Positions 1 through 12,902 of a DNA stretch of 64,000 nt are shown here, piece after piece. Source of the stretch: Amaurobius ferox. Its lineage: Eukaryota; Arthropoda; Arachnida; Araneae; Amaurobiidae. Positions within the stretch are counted from its first letter, which is position 1, and the number at the start of each line of letters is the position of its first letter. A program made the translations under genes and the position numbers. Where the stretch lies: contig OX578134.1 in assembly GCA_951213105.1 (NCBI GenBank), forward strand, positions 140,314,616 to 140,378,615. Reading direction: 5' to 3'. The notes below the pieces were generated by a model that did no database searches, was not told where the DNA came from, and was given only the letters and a program-made list of their open reading frames with translations.

Positions 1-371
1 GGATACACATAATATGTCATCTAAATATCTAAACATGTGCATATTATATAAGCTTGGATTAATGTTTAATAATAATCTTCTCATAGAAGAATAAATACAG
101 ATTAGCTGACAATGATGAGGCACACCCCTCTTTTGGGACACCAAACTGTTGTTTAAAAAAGTACCACCTTGTTTAATATAATTCCCATAAAGAGAGAAAT
201 TAAGTAATTTTTTAAAAATGAAATTTGAATATTTTAGGTTGATTTTATATTTTTTAAAAATTCCTAAAATTCTATACAGATCATCTATATCAATATCATT
301 AAACAAATCTTTGAAATCATAAGTATAAATACTATGAATATTAGTAAGAGTTTATAATTTCTTAACTAATT

Positions 372-372
<1 letters not shown>

Positions 373-434
<62 letters not shown>
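373..434. repeat. (TA)n microsatellite
   Basis: An uninterrupted run of TA dinucleotides lies in AT-rich DNA. The flanks on either side (1-372 and 435-1227) show no long frame and no repeat that I recognise. Confidence 0.95.
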
Positions 435-437
<3 letters not shown>

Positions 438-1227
438 TATATATACTATATATAATATGGAAATCTCAGATACTATACATCAAAGCCTTCCTCCACTATT
501 TACGCATTTCAAAGCTCAAGAGATTCTTAAATCTAATGCTGCAGTCCACACAATGAGGCAGCTTATTGACAGCTTAAGACTTCATAAATCCAATATTTGA
601 ATATACTGAAAAGAAAGAATGAAAAACAACCTTTTCATACTATGATATTTATTATATTTACGGATGTGTGTGTGGAAGTGCCAATAAAAATACTAATATC
701 CGTAAAAATAAAGTCCTACCTATCATTTTTAAAACTAATTCATTAATGTGACTTCAATTGCAAATCAATTATATTGTTTCGAACATAAATGGAAATGGAC
801 AAACACCTGCCTTTACAGGCAGCAATGTCTGTCACGTGAATGTAGGTGTGCCATATTTTTCTATCATGACAGGGGTTTCCATATTTGATGATATGTAATC
901 ACCGATATGTTTACAACCGATATGTAAATTTTCGAATATACTAGAACAAAATATTGAATATACTTGAAGATACAAGCCCATTCTAGGAATTTCTATGAAA
1001 TGTACATAAAAGGAATCATCGTTCAGTTAAAGATCAGTTGAATTGATGCGAACTAAAAGTATTTGTCAGATACGTCTGTGTTTTGAGAATAATATCGATA
1101 ATTTCACAAAATAGTTGAATATTTAATTGTTGTTTTATTGCATCTGATAGATATTTAGTAATGTTGTAAGCCAGTTATCGAGCTATTCTCTGTATACTGG
1201 AGGCGGATACGTCATAACAATGTATTA
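435..1227. other. Non-coding, nothing recognised
   Basis: AT-rich sequence with frequent stops in all frames. I see no tRNA-like box, terminal repeat or tandem structure. Confidence 0.5.
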
Positions 1228-1402
1228 ATAAACTGGTTTACAACGCAAAATGCATTGTAAATCAAGATAAATAAGCATACACACGTTTTGAAAATCAACT
1301 GTATTAAATACTTCAGGATAAAATTCTGGAATCAAATGCCCATATCTACGTATGCTTATTTATCTTGATTTTATCTGCGTTTTACGTTGTAAATCAGTTT
1401 AT
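1228..1402. mobile_element. Foldback MITE candidate, 175 bp
   Basis: The two ends are inverted copies of each other. The left end begins ATAAACTGGTTTACAACG and the reverse complement of the right end begins ATAAACTGATTTACAACG. Both then carry the block TCAAGATAAATAAGCATAC. Each arm is about 55 bp and the spacer about 65 bp. There is no coding capacity. The class cannot be fixed because no clear target duplication is visible. Confidence 0.6.
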
Positions 1403-2096
1403 CAAAGCAACGTGCTTTATCGATTACATATCATTTAACATAATATGTTTACATATTTAATACATTGTTAATTTATTATAAATTGTTGTTTTATTTAATT
1501 TGCATTAAAAACACTTCCTTAAAAGCAGAAATTTTCACCTCGGAAGTAGGAATTATATTTTTAATCAATTTGTATGCTGTTATTAATGATAAAGTACATT
1601 AATTGCACGTAATTCACTAGTTTATATGGAACTGGGAAATGTACTCGAAGTACTCCTGGATTTAAAGTAAGGATTCATTTAATTCATTCATTCAATTTTT
1701 CAAACAGTATTGTCGCCCATTGAGCAAGGATAAGCGCATGCGCACTGACTATTAAGCGGATATAAACCATCTTCAAAAAGCATCCAAACATGCGCTTTCG
1801 TGCTGCGCAGTCGCTGTATACGACTTGCGTGCTTCACTAGGCTCAAGTGCTACGCCCTATTAAGACTGCAGATTATACCCTAAATAAACCTTTCACACTT
1901 TGAACGAACCCAAAATAAATCGTTCACGCTATAAGCGAACCCTAAATCAACTTTGATACGCCCCAAATGAAAAAAGTTCAAAATATAAAAAGATTGAAAT
2001 TTTTTTATATATATTCATACATGCAACTATATTTCTGACAAAGCAAGAAAAATTATTTACAGTTTGAACTATTCGGTTCGGAGATATAAGCGTCTA
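1403..2096. other. Non-coding; possible remnant of a promoter-like or LTR-like sequence
   Basis: Mostly AT-rich. Around 1715-1900 the composition rises in GC, with CG-containing words (GCGCATGCGCA), a TATAAA-like site near 1762 and AATAAA near 1884. This order resembles an LTR or a short promoter and polyA unit, but I found no matching second copy. Confidence 0.25.
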
Positions 2097-2927
2097 TCTA
2101 TATATATAAAGAGGAAAAATGGGTATGTATTTATGTATGTATGGTCCAACATCACAAGAGAACGGCTGAACCGAATTTGATGAAATTTGGTGGGTGGTCT
2201 TGAAATAGTTCCACTTAAAATTTAGTTCATGTTTCGAGTTTTTAGCATCAGGAGTTATGGCGATATTAATGAAAAACGAAACTTTCGTTTGCATCCTCAT
2301 TACGGGATAACAGCTGTACAGAAGTTAATGAAAGTTTGTGGGTAGCTTTTAAATAGCCCCCTATAAATTTAGTTTAATGTTCGAGTTTCTAATACCAGGG
2401 ATTATTGAAATATTAATGAAAAACGAAACTTTTTCCTGGGGTTTCTACTCTCTAACTCCATGATTCCCAACGAAAAAGGTTGGAAATCTTTGGTTTAAAA
2501 CGTGAAAGTCAATTAAATCTCTGTGGGTAGTTTTATAGAAGTTTATTGAACGTATTTATCACCTTTGAAAATCGCAGGTTTGAAATATGAATTTAAATGG
2601 AAACTCTTTCACCATGGTTTATTTTCACTGGCTTACTCAACAAATGTTATTAATTTGAATAATAAATAAATGAATATAAAAATACTTATCTATCCATATA
2701 TACATATATATATATAAAGGAGAAAAGTATGTATGTATGATCCAATGGATCTGATTGTCCAAAGAGTGGCCAATCAGATCCATTTCTTTTCTTACATAAT
2801 GCAATGAATTTATTTCTTTCACAGTGAAAAAACATTGTATAAGATTCACCACCCTATATGTTCCGGTGTAATTTTTATCAGAGTTTTGCATTGTAAATCC
2901 CGAGCAACGGCGGGTAATCGTTGCTAG
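2097..2927 (+). mobile_element. Non-autonomous Helitron (possibly two nested 5' ends)
   Basis: The 5' end reads TCTATATATATAAAGAGG after a host A, the form of many arthropod Helitron starts. The 3' end at 2900-2927 has the typical short hairpin (CCCG, loop AGCAACGG, CGGG) followed by CTAG and a host T at 2928. Helitrons insert between A and T and make no target duplication, which is what is seen. No Rep/helicase frame is present, so it would depend on an element elsewhere. A second start-like sequence (TATATATATAAAGGAGAAAAG) near 2707 suggests one copy inside or beside another. Confidence 0.7.
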
Positions 2928-3984
2928 TTTTTCATAAAGCACCCATTTCGTCACACACGTTCAAGTTATATTGATTTTGTATTGTCACATATTTTTATAT
3001 CTTAAATGTAAATCTGCGTATCTGTTAGAAAATACAGATAAAATACATTTAGCAAATCATGGAATGCAAAATCTATGATAAGAATCACAAAGAGACATAT
3101 ATTATTACCAGAAGTGATCAAAATGAAAATATTAAATTACCATGTTTAAACGTCAAGAACGAGTATAACATATTCAATTTTCTATACTTGATTACACATT
3201 TATTAATTGGAATTTTAAAAATTCCGTATAATATGGAAAATATATCCGACTCCCATATTTTATACGATGGTTTAATAAAAGTAATAAAATCAATATGTAT
3301 GAGAGCCGTATAAAATTTAACCAACTTTTGCATAAAGTAAGGCATGCATTTTTAAGCTAATATTTGTCTACGAGGGTATAGATTACATAACAGACTTCTT
3401 TGTAAATGTTCGAATTCTTTTTTATGTTAATTTTCCTCATTCCACATTCATATATTCATTGTTTCCATCACCATGCAGCTTTAAATAAGCACATTTTATT
3501 ATGTAACATGATGCATCACACATTATTAGTTTTGAAAGGTAATACAAATCTAAATAATATTTTATTGCGTGTAATGAAATTAAGAGAACTCAGGAACCAA
3601 GATAACACAACCAGATTTAAATAAAAAAAAATGTTGGAAATTTTTCTTTTCCGAATATATTTAAATTATCTACTTAACAATAAAGCGAATTATAAGGTCT
3701 TTTATCGCAACATTTATTTCATAGTACTCCAATTATTTCAGCAGTACAGTAACAGCCGATTTTCTACGTAAATATAAGTATAACTTTTTATAAGTACAAT
3801 GTTTTTTTCGTAGGTATTTTTCAGTGTAGAAGTCGATAAAACTTTTTACAAAATGTCAAGTTCGGCACTGTAGTAAGGGAAAAATGTAAATTCTTGGCCA
3901 ATACAAGATTTATCTACACATTTTTACAAATTATACTTGCAGAATTAACTTCGACAATAAGCGCTTTCAATTTAATCCCAGTCG
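2928..3984. other. Non-coding; short unassigned frames only
   Basis: Two open frames of 72 and 84 codons (3059-3313 and 3406-3624, plus strand) have AT-driven composition and match no family I know. I treat them as chance frames. Confidence 0.45.
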
Positions 3985-4058
3985 CTCAACAACGGTAAAG
4001 CGTCGGCTAGCCATTTCGGAGATCCAGGGTTCTAGTCCCGGTTGGAGCAGCAAACTTC
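3985..4058 (+). repeat. tRNA-derived SINE head
   Basis: Shows a box A-like stretch (TCAACAACGGTAAAGCGTC) and a box B-like stretch (CAGGGTTCTAGTCCCGG), the internal RNA polymerase III promoter of tRNA-derived SINEs. It ends GGAGCAGCAAACTTCTTTACA, nearly the same as the copy at 10172-10253. It lacks a normal tRNA anticodon arm and acceptor pairing, so it is a SINE, not a tRNA gene. Confidence 0.6.
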
Positions 4059-4204
4059 TTTACATACTTTCTGGAAAAACAAAAAGTTAAGTATATTTCT
4101 TGTAATTTCGTTTTTTCTAAAAATTAGCAGGCTTTTTAGTCATTTGTCCCACCAAGCTAGAGACGATAAATAAATTCTCGTGCAAGATATCCGAATTAAT
4201 TTGT

Positions 4205-4330
4205 AGAAAGTAAAATATAATAATCTAAAATATAATAATATAAAAATTAAAATATAATAATATAAATATAATAATATAAATATAATAATAGAAATTCTAA
4301 AATATTATAATCTAAAATATAGTAATCTTG
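4205..4330. repeat. AT-rich short tandem array
   Basis: Irregular repeats of AAAATATAATAAT-like units, each about 12-16 bp, with single-base changes between units. Confidence 0.8.
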
Positions 4331-5218
4331 AGACTCAGGATCTTATAAGCAACGGTGCCAACTTACATATCTTTGAAATACCGCGAAATGTTAAGACATA
4401 AATGTACAAGCTATTTCAATCAAAGCTTCGAGAATTTTAAATGGTTAGGGCGCACTAAATATGACACCTACACACTTTGTAAAAGTTGTTCTTGGCACAA
4501 AGATTTATTGTGCATTTATTGTTTCTGAAAGGTCAGAAGCTACAATTTTATAAAATTCTTTATTAATGTTACCTGTTATTCAAATTTTCGAAAGTTTTGT
4601 TGATATCTGGAATATGAGACAGATCGAATGAGACCAAAACAAAGAATTTCAGCTTAAATGGAAGTGCTCGATAATTAAGTAAATTGGGTTTGGGGATTTT
4701 AAACAATTTCATCGCCATACCTTTTACCATTTTTTTTTAAATTTAGATTTATCCCTTGATCGAAAAAGTTCAGGTGGATAAAATGGCATTAAAGTCAAGA
4801 GTCTAGCTACAGTAGAAGAGTCCGATAATTTTGTTATATCACCCTTCACTCAGTTAGTTTAGTACATATTATATAGATTAAGAACACATACTATATATAT
4901 GTTATACTACGATTAACTTAAATATATATATGAAAAATGTTTAACTTCTTTGTGTCTTTCCTGCCCATTTAAAAATAACCTAACAGACTGAATCTAAGCA
5001 TAATTATATTATCAACCATGAAACAAAATCTAACGGAGACCTTTTTTCAATCAATTCCCCCCCCCCCCCAGCAAAGAAAATGTTTTTTAAATAATTTTGG
5101 GACTCTCCAGAAGACCCACCCCCCCATATGCACACACACACCGATAACATGGAAGGCTAAATTTTTGCACATTTTTTGCACATTTATAGTATCAACCGAA
5201 CTGAACCATAGTTTTTAG
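4331..5218. other. Non-coding; contains a poly-C tract
   Basis: No gene is recognised. A run of about 10 C occurs near 5059-5069 and a CACACA stretch near 5130. Both are simple-sequence features. Confidence 0.5.
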
Positions 5219-5292
5219 GATTCGTTAGGTTCGAACTCTGGATCTCCAAGTGGGATCCTTTTGTCTTAACCACTAGGATACCTCTATCCCGA
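5219..5292 (-). repeat. tRNA-derived SINE fragment
   Basis: Read on the minus strand it carries TATCCTAGTGGTTAAGAC (box A type) and then AGAGTTCGAACCT (box B type), with spacing as in tRNA promoters. The outer arms do not pair as a tRNA, so it is a SINE head or tRNA relic of a different subfamily from the copy at 3985. Confidence 0.55.
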
Positions 5293-5390
5293 CCTAGATG
5301 GCTAAATTAGTTATAGAATTGCATTCACAAAACCGAACTTAATCTTATTTTGATTAAGGCGACATTTTCATAGCCAAGGGCTATATATTT

Positions 5391-6327
5391 TTACTTTCCT
5401 TATATACATAATGTATAAGGAAAGTATTGTGACGGGGTCGAAAATTCGAAATCGAGTTTTCGACGGGAGAGCACGTTTCAAGCATCCCTGATCACGAATC
5501 AAACATTTTTGAAGTGATGTCTGTGTGTGTATGTGTGTGTGTGTGTGTGTCAGTGAGTCTGTGGAGACGATAACTGACGAACGAATGGACCGATTCAAAC
5601 GAAATTTGGTACAAAAATCACAATCCGTAAACACTGGAAGCCTATTGTTTTTATACTCAATCGAATGTCCAGAACTCCCCTAAAATTTCGAATGAAATTT
5701 TGAAAAAATCGTCAAAAAATCATAACCTCTAATAAAGTTACGCAAATAGACATTTCTTATGTAATTTTTCATTAGAAAACAATTGACATAAATTTTAGTA
5801 CGCTAACAAGAACCGTTCTCGAGATATTGTATATTTTTCAAAAAAATTATCAAAAAGTCATATAAAATAAAAAAAATATATTTCGTATTGAGAAACATGT
5901 TCACTTTTCATATGTAATACCATGCGATAAATTGGGTGACATCATTCTCGTGGATCTAGCTCGTTCCATTCATGTAAAAAGATACTTTGAGTAATACTTT
6001 TGTATTTGAACGCCTATAGTTATTTATCTGCTGTAAGAATAAATTATTTCTTCATCCATAACGCTTGGCGAGATTTTGGCGACGAATTTGGCGGAATGCC
6101 GCCAACTTGGCGATTTTTTGAAATGTTGCCAAATTAACGAAAATCTCGCCAAAGGATAAAAATGACTCTAAATCAATGAAAATGACGACTAATTGGTGAA
6201 AATTCAATACCTTGGAAAGAATATTAGTATCTACTATAAGAAAAACCTATTTTTTTACTGTAAAAGTAGTAAATTCATTACATTATATAAGGAAAGTCAT
6301 GTGTTGCTCACATCAGATTTTTGAATA
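5391..6327 (+). repeat. Dispersed repeat family R1, copy A
   Basis: Starts with an imperfect hairpin built on ACTTTCCTTATA and TATAAGGAAAGT. Then come a block around TTTCGACGGGAGAGCACG, a (TG)n tract and a block containing ACGAACGAATGGACCGATTC. A region dense in TTGGCGA and TCGCCAA follows (6063-6160). The end is ATATAAGGAAAGTCATGTG and CTCACATCAGATTTTT. The outer ACTTTCC and GGAAAGT blocks are also inverted to each other. Two other full-length copies lie at 29811-30737 (minus) and 30891-31840 (plus). It has no protein-coding frame, so it is non-autonomous or satellite-like, of unknown class. Confidence 0.75.
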
Positions 6328-7119
6328 AAGTAAAAATGTTTTATTAAGTGTTATTTTCCGTGCATTCGACATATATAAATACTACTACACATATAGATGG
6401 AATATTATTTATTTTTCATTTTAACAGCGGTTTCAAATACTCTAAAAACTTTTATGGATTTTATATTTATTGATTAGCGTAATCAATTCAAAAATATTAT
6501 TAACTTTTGAATTCGCGAAAACTAAATATCTAGACTCTCAGGCACGCAGATATATGTCCAGACAGGCACGCATGAATCATTAGAACATTGATTGATTCTT
6601 GGTGATGAATTCTTCGAACTGGTAAATACACCAAATACAAGTGTCGTATTTTTAACTCTTAAACATTACTTTCAATTCGCATAAACTATACAACACTTAT
6701 ATACGATAACAGTGCACAAAGACTATATCATACAATTTTCCTACCAATACATTTTCTTCAAATTTACATTTCAAAATACTGATAGTTTAAACCGATATAA
6801 CGAAGGCTGTTTTACATTCGAAACATTCGACGACATTAGGTTAACCTAGCACGAAGTCACGTTTCAGAGTTTGTTTTTGCAAATCGAAGGAGAAATTATA
6901 ACTTGCATTTCCCGTATTTCATGCGTTAAGATGACAAACAATCGTAAACACTGGATAGTTTTGGAGGTTAAATAGATTCATTCCATCCATCTGAAAGATT
7001 TCATTAACTCTGTCTGACCAACTCGGAAATTAAAACTAAAATTAGCTAGAGTGTGGCTTAACTCGAGTTTCTCATACCAGTAGTAGTTTTAGTAGTTTTT
7101 AACAATTTACACCATAGTG
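6328..7119. other. Non-coding, nothing recognised
   Basis: AT-rich DNA with dense stops. No repeat shared with the rest of the window was noticed. Confidence 0.5.
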
Positions 7120-7890
7120 AAAAATGTTTATGTCTTTGATCAGTCTGTCTGTCTGTCCGTTCGCACTATAATTGCCGTAAAAATGACTTTCTGAAGATTA
7201 AATTTTAGTTAGTTGTTGAGATGTAGTTTGTGGGACATATGGGAATGTAAATGAATGATTTCACCCAATTTGTTTTGGATTGAACCCGGGTAGGAATGTG
7301 AAATACATTGAACCCTATGGGACCTAATTTTTCAAAATTTTTTTAAGAGAAGTTAAATTTATATTTAGTGTTGCATCCGTCCTAAAACCGCTTACATTTT
7401 GAAATGTTGCGTATTTTATATGCATCTATGTTCTGCGCCAAAGCATTATTTTTTTAATTCAATCGTCATCGAACTCTGATTATTTCTACAAAGTAGCCTA
7501 ATTTTAACGAATTCATAATGTAAACAAATCAAGCTGTAAAATGAGTTGTATGAGAACTGCTGATTTTCTTTCACGCAAAATTATTTAACTTTGGAGTCTG
7601 GAATATAGGTGATATGAATGAAACATTCATCGATTTTACATAGGGAAACATACTATTTTATAGCATTGCCTTTTTAGATGTAATTTTAAGCATGTAGTTA
7701 GAAAATACTTTTACCTCCATGGTATTAAGTTTTTAAGTAAAAATAATTATTGCAGTACCGTGATAATTCAAATAATATCACCGCTGAATATATCGCATTT
7801 TAGAGATGTTTAAATAAGATTGCATTTCAATTGTAAAGTGTTTCATAATCAATACTTTATGCATGATTAATATTTCTTGATTTTTTAATT
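7120..7890 (+). repeat. Dispersed repeat family R2, copy A
   Basis: A diverged inverse copy lies at 37490-38815. Shared blocks in the same relative order include the GTCTGTCTGTCTGTCCGTT start, a block with ATTGAACCC and CCTATGGGACCTAATTTTTC, a block with TGTTGCATCCGTCC, and an end block around AGTGTTTCATAATCAATAC. No frame is maintained in either copy. Confidence 0.65.
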
Positions 7891-8169
7891 TTACAAAAAA
7901 GAGAATTTGGAAATGTACAACATAAGTCCAAATGATTACACTTATAGCATGACACCCCTTAACTATAAAAGTCTTGGAAAATCTTCTGATTTATACTATG
8001 CTTGAAAATGCACCTCGGGAGAGCGGGTAACTTGAACCCGAGGTGGGTGAAATCCATCATGAATAACAGTTGGTTCTTTGTTAAAGCAAAGTACCACAAC
8101 AGTCATAATTAATTATCAAACGTACATAATAAATTTAATATAAAAATTAACATGTAGCTCAACTCGACT

Positions 8170-8710
8170 TTGTCTTAACAAGAATCCATTTTTAGGTATA
8201 TTATGGCTTTTTTATTTTATTTCTTATTTTTATTTTGCAAGAAAATTTTGAAAAATCGGTATCATGTATCCAAAAGATTACAATTACACCGTGTTACTTG
8301 TCACGTTAAAGAGCTTGAAAAAAAACTTTAGATTGATACCTTACTTGACAATCTTGCTGTCACGAACTGATGTTATGATCAATGTCACGAAGTAATGCGT
8401 GAATCTTATGCTGTCAAGAACAAAAAATTGTATCGCGCCTAATTTTCAGAACAATGATTGGAACTATAAAGTTTCATGATAATTGAGCCATAAATAAACC
8501 CTTTTATTATGCATGATTATATTATGTAAAATTTTGTCCTATGCTGCCACTTTATCAAAATATAATAGTTCAATCTAGTTTTAGATTTTTTAGTAAAGTT
8601 TCGTAATAAAGTTCCGGATAAAGTTTCGTAAATATCCATTAATATCTGTGGCCGCTATTGTGCGCACAGGAAATGAACCACAGACAGAGAGACGGACTTT
8701 CATTCCAAAA
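8170..8710 (+). repeat. Dispersed repeat family R3, copy A
   Basis: Shares an ordered set of blocks with 34776-35285 (plus) and with 49010-49460 and 49660-49880 (minus). The clearest are TTGAGCCATAAATAAACCC, ATTTTGTCCTATGCTG and a CACAGACAGAGAGACGG end. Non-coding; class unknown. Confidence 0.6.
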
Positions 8711-10171
8711 ATAGTCAAAACGTGTGCAGAAGATCTTAAAACATATATTATCATCAAAACTCGAAATCAAAAACCGTCTTGAAACATCACTACGTATTGA
8801 ACTATGTATGAGAAAGAAAAAAAAGGTCTTGAAAAATATGATAGATATATAAAGTCATTAAAATCTTTATTCTGCACCTCAATCATAAATTACATCTTTT
8901 CCTGGCAAACTAACTAGTTGAACAAACCAAGATATATGTTTATATGCAGTGTCGTAGTAGCGTGTTTGCGTACGTTTTTGGATTTTCTTATACAATTGCA
9001 TTATATAGATTTTTTTTTTTCAAAATTTTTAATCCCAAAATTTTTAGGCGAATACATTTTAAAATGATTTAACTTGGGTTTGCTTGTTAGTTTGGACTTT
9101 GTTATTTGTAAGTATAATATAAAATTTTGCAAAGCAAAACTTCGTTAACAACCAATAAAAATAAATTACTAACGATAGCAACTGATTCAGCAAGTAAAGT
9201 TCAATAGATAAACATCTTCCGCTGTTTAAGTATTAAAACTATAGATCAATCACAACAGAGAAGAAATCGTCTCTAAAGACACCTTGCATCGGAGAGAATC
9301 AATCTTACCTCTGCTGATGTGGCAATTTATTTTTTTATCCTAAAGAATAATACTGCATACTTCCAAAGCTGGTTGCTCTCTTCACTAATTTGTTTTATGA
9401 TCTGTTTTTGTTGAAGTTTTTTTTATACTTTACAGTTAACTTTGAAGCAGTTTCAGCGATTTAGTTTATTTATCGATATCAGCCACTTAAATACATCTAT
9501 ATTTTAAGCTTAACGAACATGCTGCTTAATTTGGATAAAAGAAACTATTTAAACCTATTAAAATTATGTGGCAAAAAAAAACAAGTGGCAAAATATTGAG
9601 TCGTATTAAAAACAAGTGGCAAACCTTACTACATATATTTTAATATAATAAACAATTCCCTGCAAAAAAGTATATGAAAACCAATTTTATACTTTCATAG
9701 AAATTGCAGCTCACCGTTTTCAATGTAAGTAACTGTGATTATTTAAATCAACCGCCGCTTATTGCGTGATACGCGGACATCATTTTGATGAATGAACTAG
9801 GTTGCTGGGACTCATTTGTATGGATCAAGTTAATTGTGGTTATAGAACACAGCTGCAGATGAGTGGCAGATAATATTATGTCGCCAGTAGAAAATGAGCC
9901 AGCTTGAAAATTGCTTTATGAAATAGTGCAGATAAATTAAAGAATACTGTTAGAACTTTTGGAATGGTATTCGCAAGAGTAGATATATAACTTAAACCAT
10001 CATAAATACATTTAGTAATTTGTTTGGTGCAGACATATTAACAATTTCCGAGTTCTAGATTTTTGAATTATTTTCTACATTAAATTTATTTACGACATGG
10101 TTTATCTTAAAAGTTCTTAAGGACAGTCAGAAAGTTTTCAAAGTTCACTGCAAAGATAAGAACTTGCAATT
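8711..10171. other. Non-coding, nothing recognised
   Basis: AT-rich, no frame above about 60 codons, and no terminal or tandem repeats that I could see. Confidence 0.5.
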
Positions 10172-10253
10172 TCGTCCCTGTAGTTCAACCGTAGAGCATC
10201 TGCAGGCCAGTTCGGATACCTAGGGTTCGAGTCCCGGTTGGGGCAGCAAGGTT
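10172..10253 (+). repeat. tRNA-derived SINE head
   Basis: Contains TAGTTCAACCGTAGAGCATC (box A region) and TAGGGTTCGAGTCCCGG (box B), then GGGGCAGCAAGGTTCTTTACA. It is the better preserved partner of the copy at 3985-4058. The opposite strand gives a peptide with NRDSNPR, a usual shadow of such SINEs and not a gene. Confidence 0.7.
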
Positions 10254-12902
10254 CTTTACAAATTTTGATTTCCAGCTCTTGCCTCGCAAAATATTCACTA
10301 ATATTATACATTAGTAGTGATCGCAATTGTAGAGCTGGGTGAAAGACCCATGTAACTGCATTTTTGGTGACATGTATTTTTAAATGTTAAACCATAGACA
10401 TATACTAGGCCTTTAATTTGGAGCAAACATGAAACATGACGTGCATCTATTTGGTTTACACTGATATATATATACTGTAGACTGTGTTCTCAGACAACAG
10501 TTACGATATACATTGTTATTACAGAGAAAAAACACGCAGATGTGATAAAATTTGCTATATACTATGTACAGCTAGTCAAAAAGAATCCGTTCATTATTAC
10601 ATCTCCTGGTATCGTACAGTAGAACCAAAAGTATCAATAGACTTAACATAATATCTTCTATAAATAAATGTGCATCTAATTTGAGTAAGTGGGTCGTCTT
10701 CATCTTTAGTTTCTCATTATTTCCGTAAATTCAAATTGCCCATATTTGTGGTCATAAGATTTATTAAGTAAATAATGTGCTAAATATAAATTTGTGTCAG
10801 ATTCCGAAGTAAATGAGGAAGATATGCACAAAAAAATACATTTTTCCATCATAAATAAACTTCTTAAATTCATGCACGTACCTCTATTAACATAGTTTCC
10901 TACTTATTATCTTAAACTAGGTTCCACCCTAACCTTAAAATAAAATGTATCTGTATTCAACATTACCTTAACTGCTCTGGTGGCAACTGTAAACAATACT
11001 TCCGGTTATTACTTATATTTTCTACAAGGTATCAGGGGTCGATGGATGAGAGCAACTTCTGACGTCATAACCTTTTCGATAGTTTTTTCTTCATCATCTG
11101 CTGATCCTTACTGCACTTTTGTTTTTATCCAAATTTTACAAATACGCTCCTTCGTCTTCCCCGTGATCAAAATTATCTTTCCATCTGTTTGTAACCCGAT
11201 TTGGGGATGATTCTGGGCTGCACGCTTCGGACTCACTTGGTGACCTTTTATGGTTATCATGTAATACGTATATGGTATAAAGACCATTTCATGGTAAAAT
11301 AAAACTGTACAAAAACAAAAATTTACAAAAAACAAAAAAATCCTTTAAAAAAATTGACTTGAAATCTCTAAATAGTTTGCGCAAAATTTCCGCAGAACCG
11401 AAGCCGTACTTTCAGGTATAGGATAGCCTACTGAAGGATTCTAACCCTCCACGTAATCACTTTATAGTCGAAGTTTTTTTTAAATTCATTAAGACTAATA
11501 AAGGGCTACGTGTGATTTGAAGGACAGTTATGATCCTTTAACGAGTACCATACACATAAATTTTTGATTAAAATATATGCAGTATTTAAAGTATTCAGTA
11601 TTCAAGTCCACCAACACTAGAGAAAATGATCGAAAAAGCAAGCTTCTTTAATTTTTTGAATCCCAAATCTTATGTACCTTGAAGAGTTAATAAAACGTAT
11701 ACTTCCCAACAGCACACACAAATGAACCATCATTCATTAGTATTGGTTCTGTAATTAGGGCTAATAAAAAATAGGCCTTGCTGTACATATTAAGACATAC
11801 CTTTTAAACGTTACTTTGTCTTATTTGTTACAACACCCTTCGTAATTTTTTGTTAACTACGTGGTAATATCACACAAAAGACGATCACGACTATAGCTAT
11901 ATATTGCTATAGACTTACGTTATGCGTAACAACTATACGTTTCTACACACCTTTGAATATCAAGTTTTGTTACGTCATGTATAATATACACTTGTCGGCT
12001 ACGGATTCGGACATGATTACTTGGAGTAGTGGAGTGATGACACGTTCTAAATTTCAATATGAAATAAGTAAACACATTACACACACACTGTGTAGGCAAG
12101 GTCATGTTCTGCTCACATCAGACATTTTATTGCCTTATCATATCACTTCAATGGCTATAGAGCATACATAAATATGGCATATTTCCCATCGAGCTACATA
12201 GAATGGGCAAAAAGATATCATACGCATAAGACATATTTCTTTTTGTGACATTCCACTTAAATATTATTTTCCATACTTCACTCCTGTCATTCCATAGTAA
12301 TTCTATTCTGCTATGTAATTCGTGTTTTAAGAATTTCCAAAGTGACATTCAAATAAAAACTTGAGCTGTCAGTTTGAAATTCCAATTTCAGATCAACAGA
12401 TATGTGGCAGTAACCACATCTTGATGTATGTGGTGGAAGACATTGCATGCTCACAGACAGTGCTATTGATGTTTTATTTTTGAACGATGAAAATATATTA
12501 AATTCTCTAAAGACGAATAAATATCAATAACTCGAGTTTAAAAATACCTTTGAGAATTCAGATTTTGTCTGAAGGTTCCCGAATTTACATTTACATTACA
12601 GAATATCTGTTTACATTTCTATAAATGTAGCTGTCATATTATAATTTTTGCATTCACAAATATAGTAAGAAAGCATAGATGTAAGTGTGAGACCAGAATA
12701 CACGTAGAAAAGTTTATATGATTATTTATGATATCTAACCAGGCCAGACAAAAGACTCAGTCTGGTTGACGCCAGTTTTTCAACGGCCCTGACCCAAGAA
12801 GTCAGTAAGCTATAAAAAAGGGGCTAAAGATGAATCCATGAAATTGGTTAAAAATTCAACTAATAGGGAAGATGTGTTGTCGCATAGCCCTGAGATCAAC
12901 CT
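10254..12902. other. Non-coding; one short R1-type 3' end
   Basis: No gene recognised. At about 12095-12127 the sequence GGTCATGTTCTGCTCACATCAGAC matches the conserved 3' end of family R1 without the rest of the element. The remaining open frames are under 80 codons and look random. Confidence 0.5.

Noticed and set aside
3985..4058. A tRNA gene
   Set aside because: Box A and box B are recognisable, but acceptor and anticodon stems do not pair and the flanks match another SINE copy.
8005..8042. Hairpin ACCTCGGG and CCCGAGGT as a terminator or riboswitch
   Set aside because: It is a single 8-bp stem in a eukaryotic AT-rich context with no gene beside it.
10138..10326. 62-codon minus-strand frame with NRDSNPR
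   Set aside because: It is the reverse translation of a SINE box B, not a protein gene.
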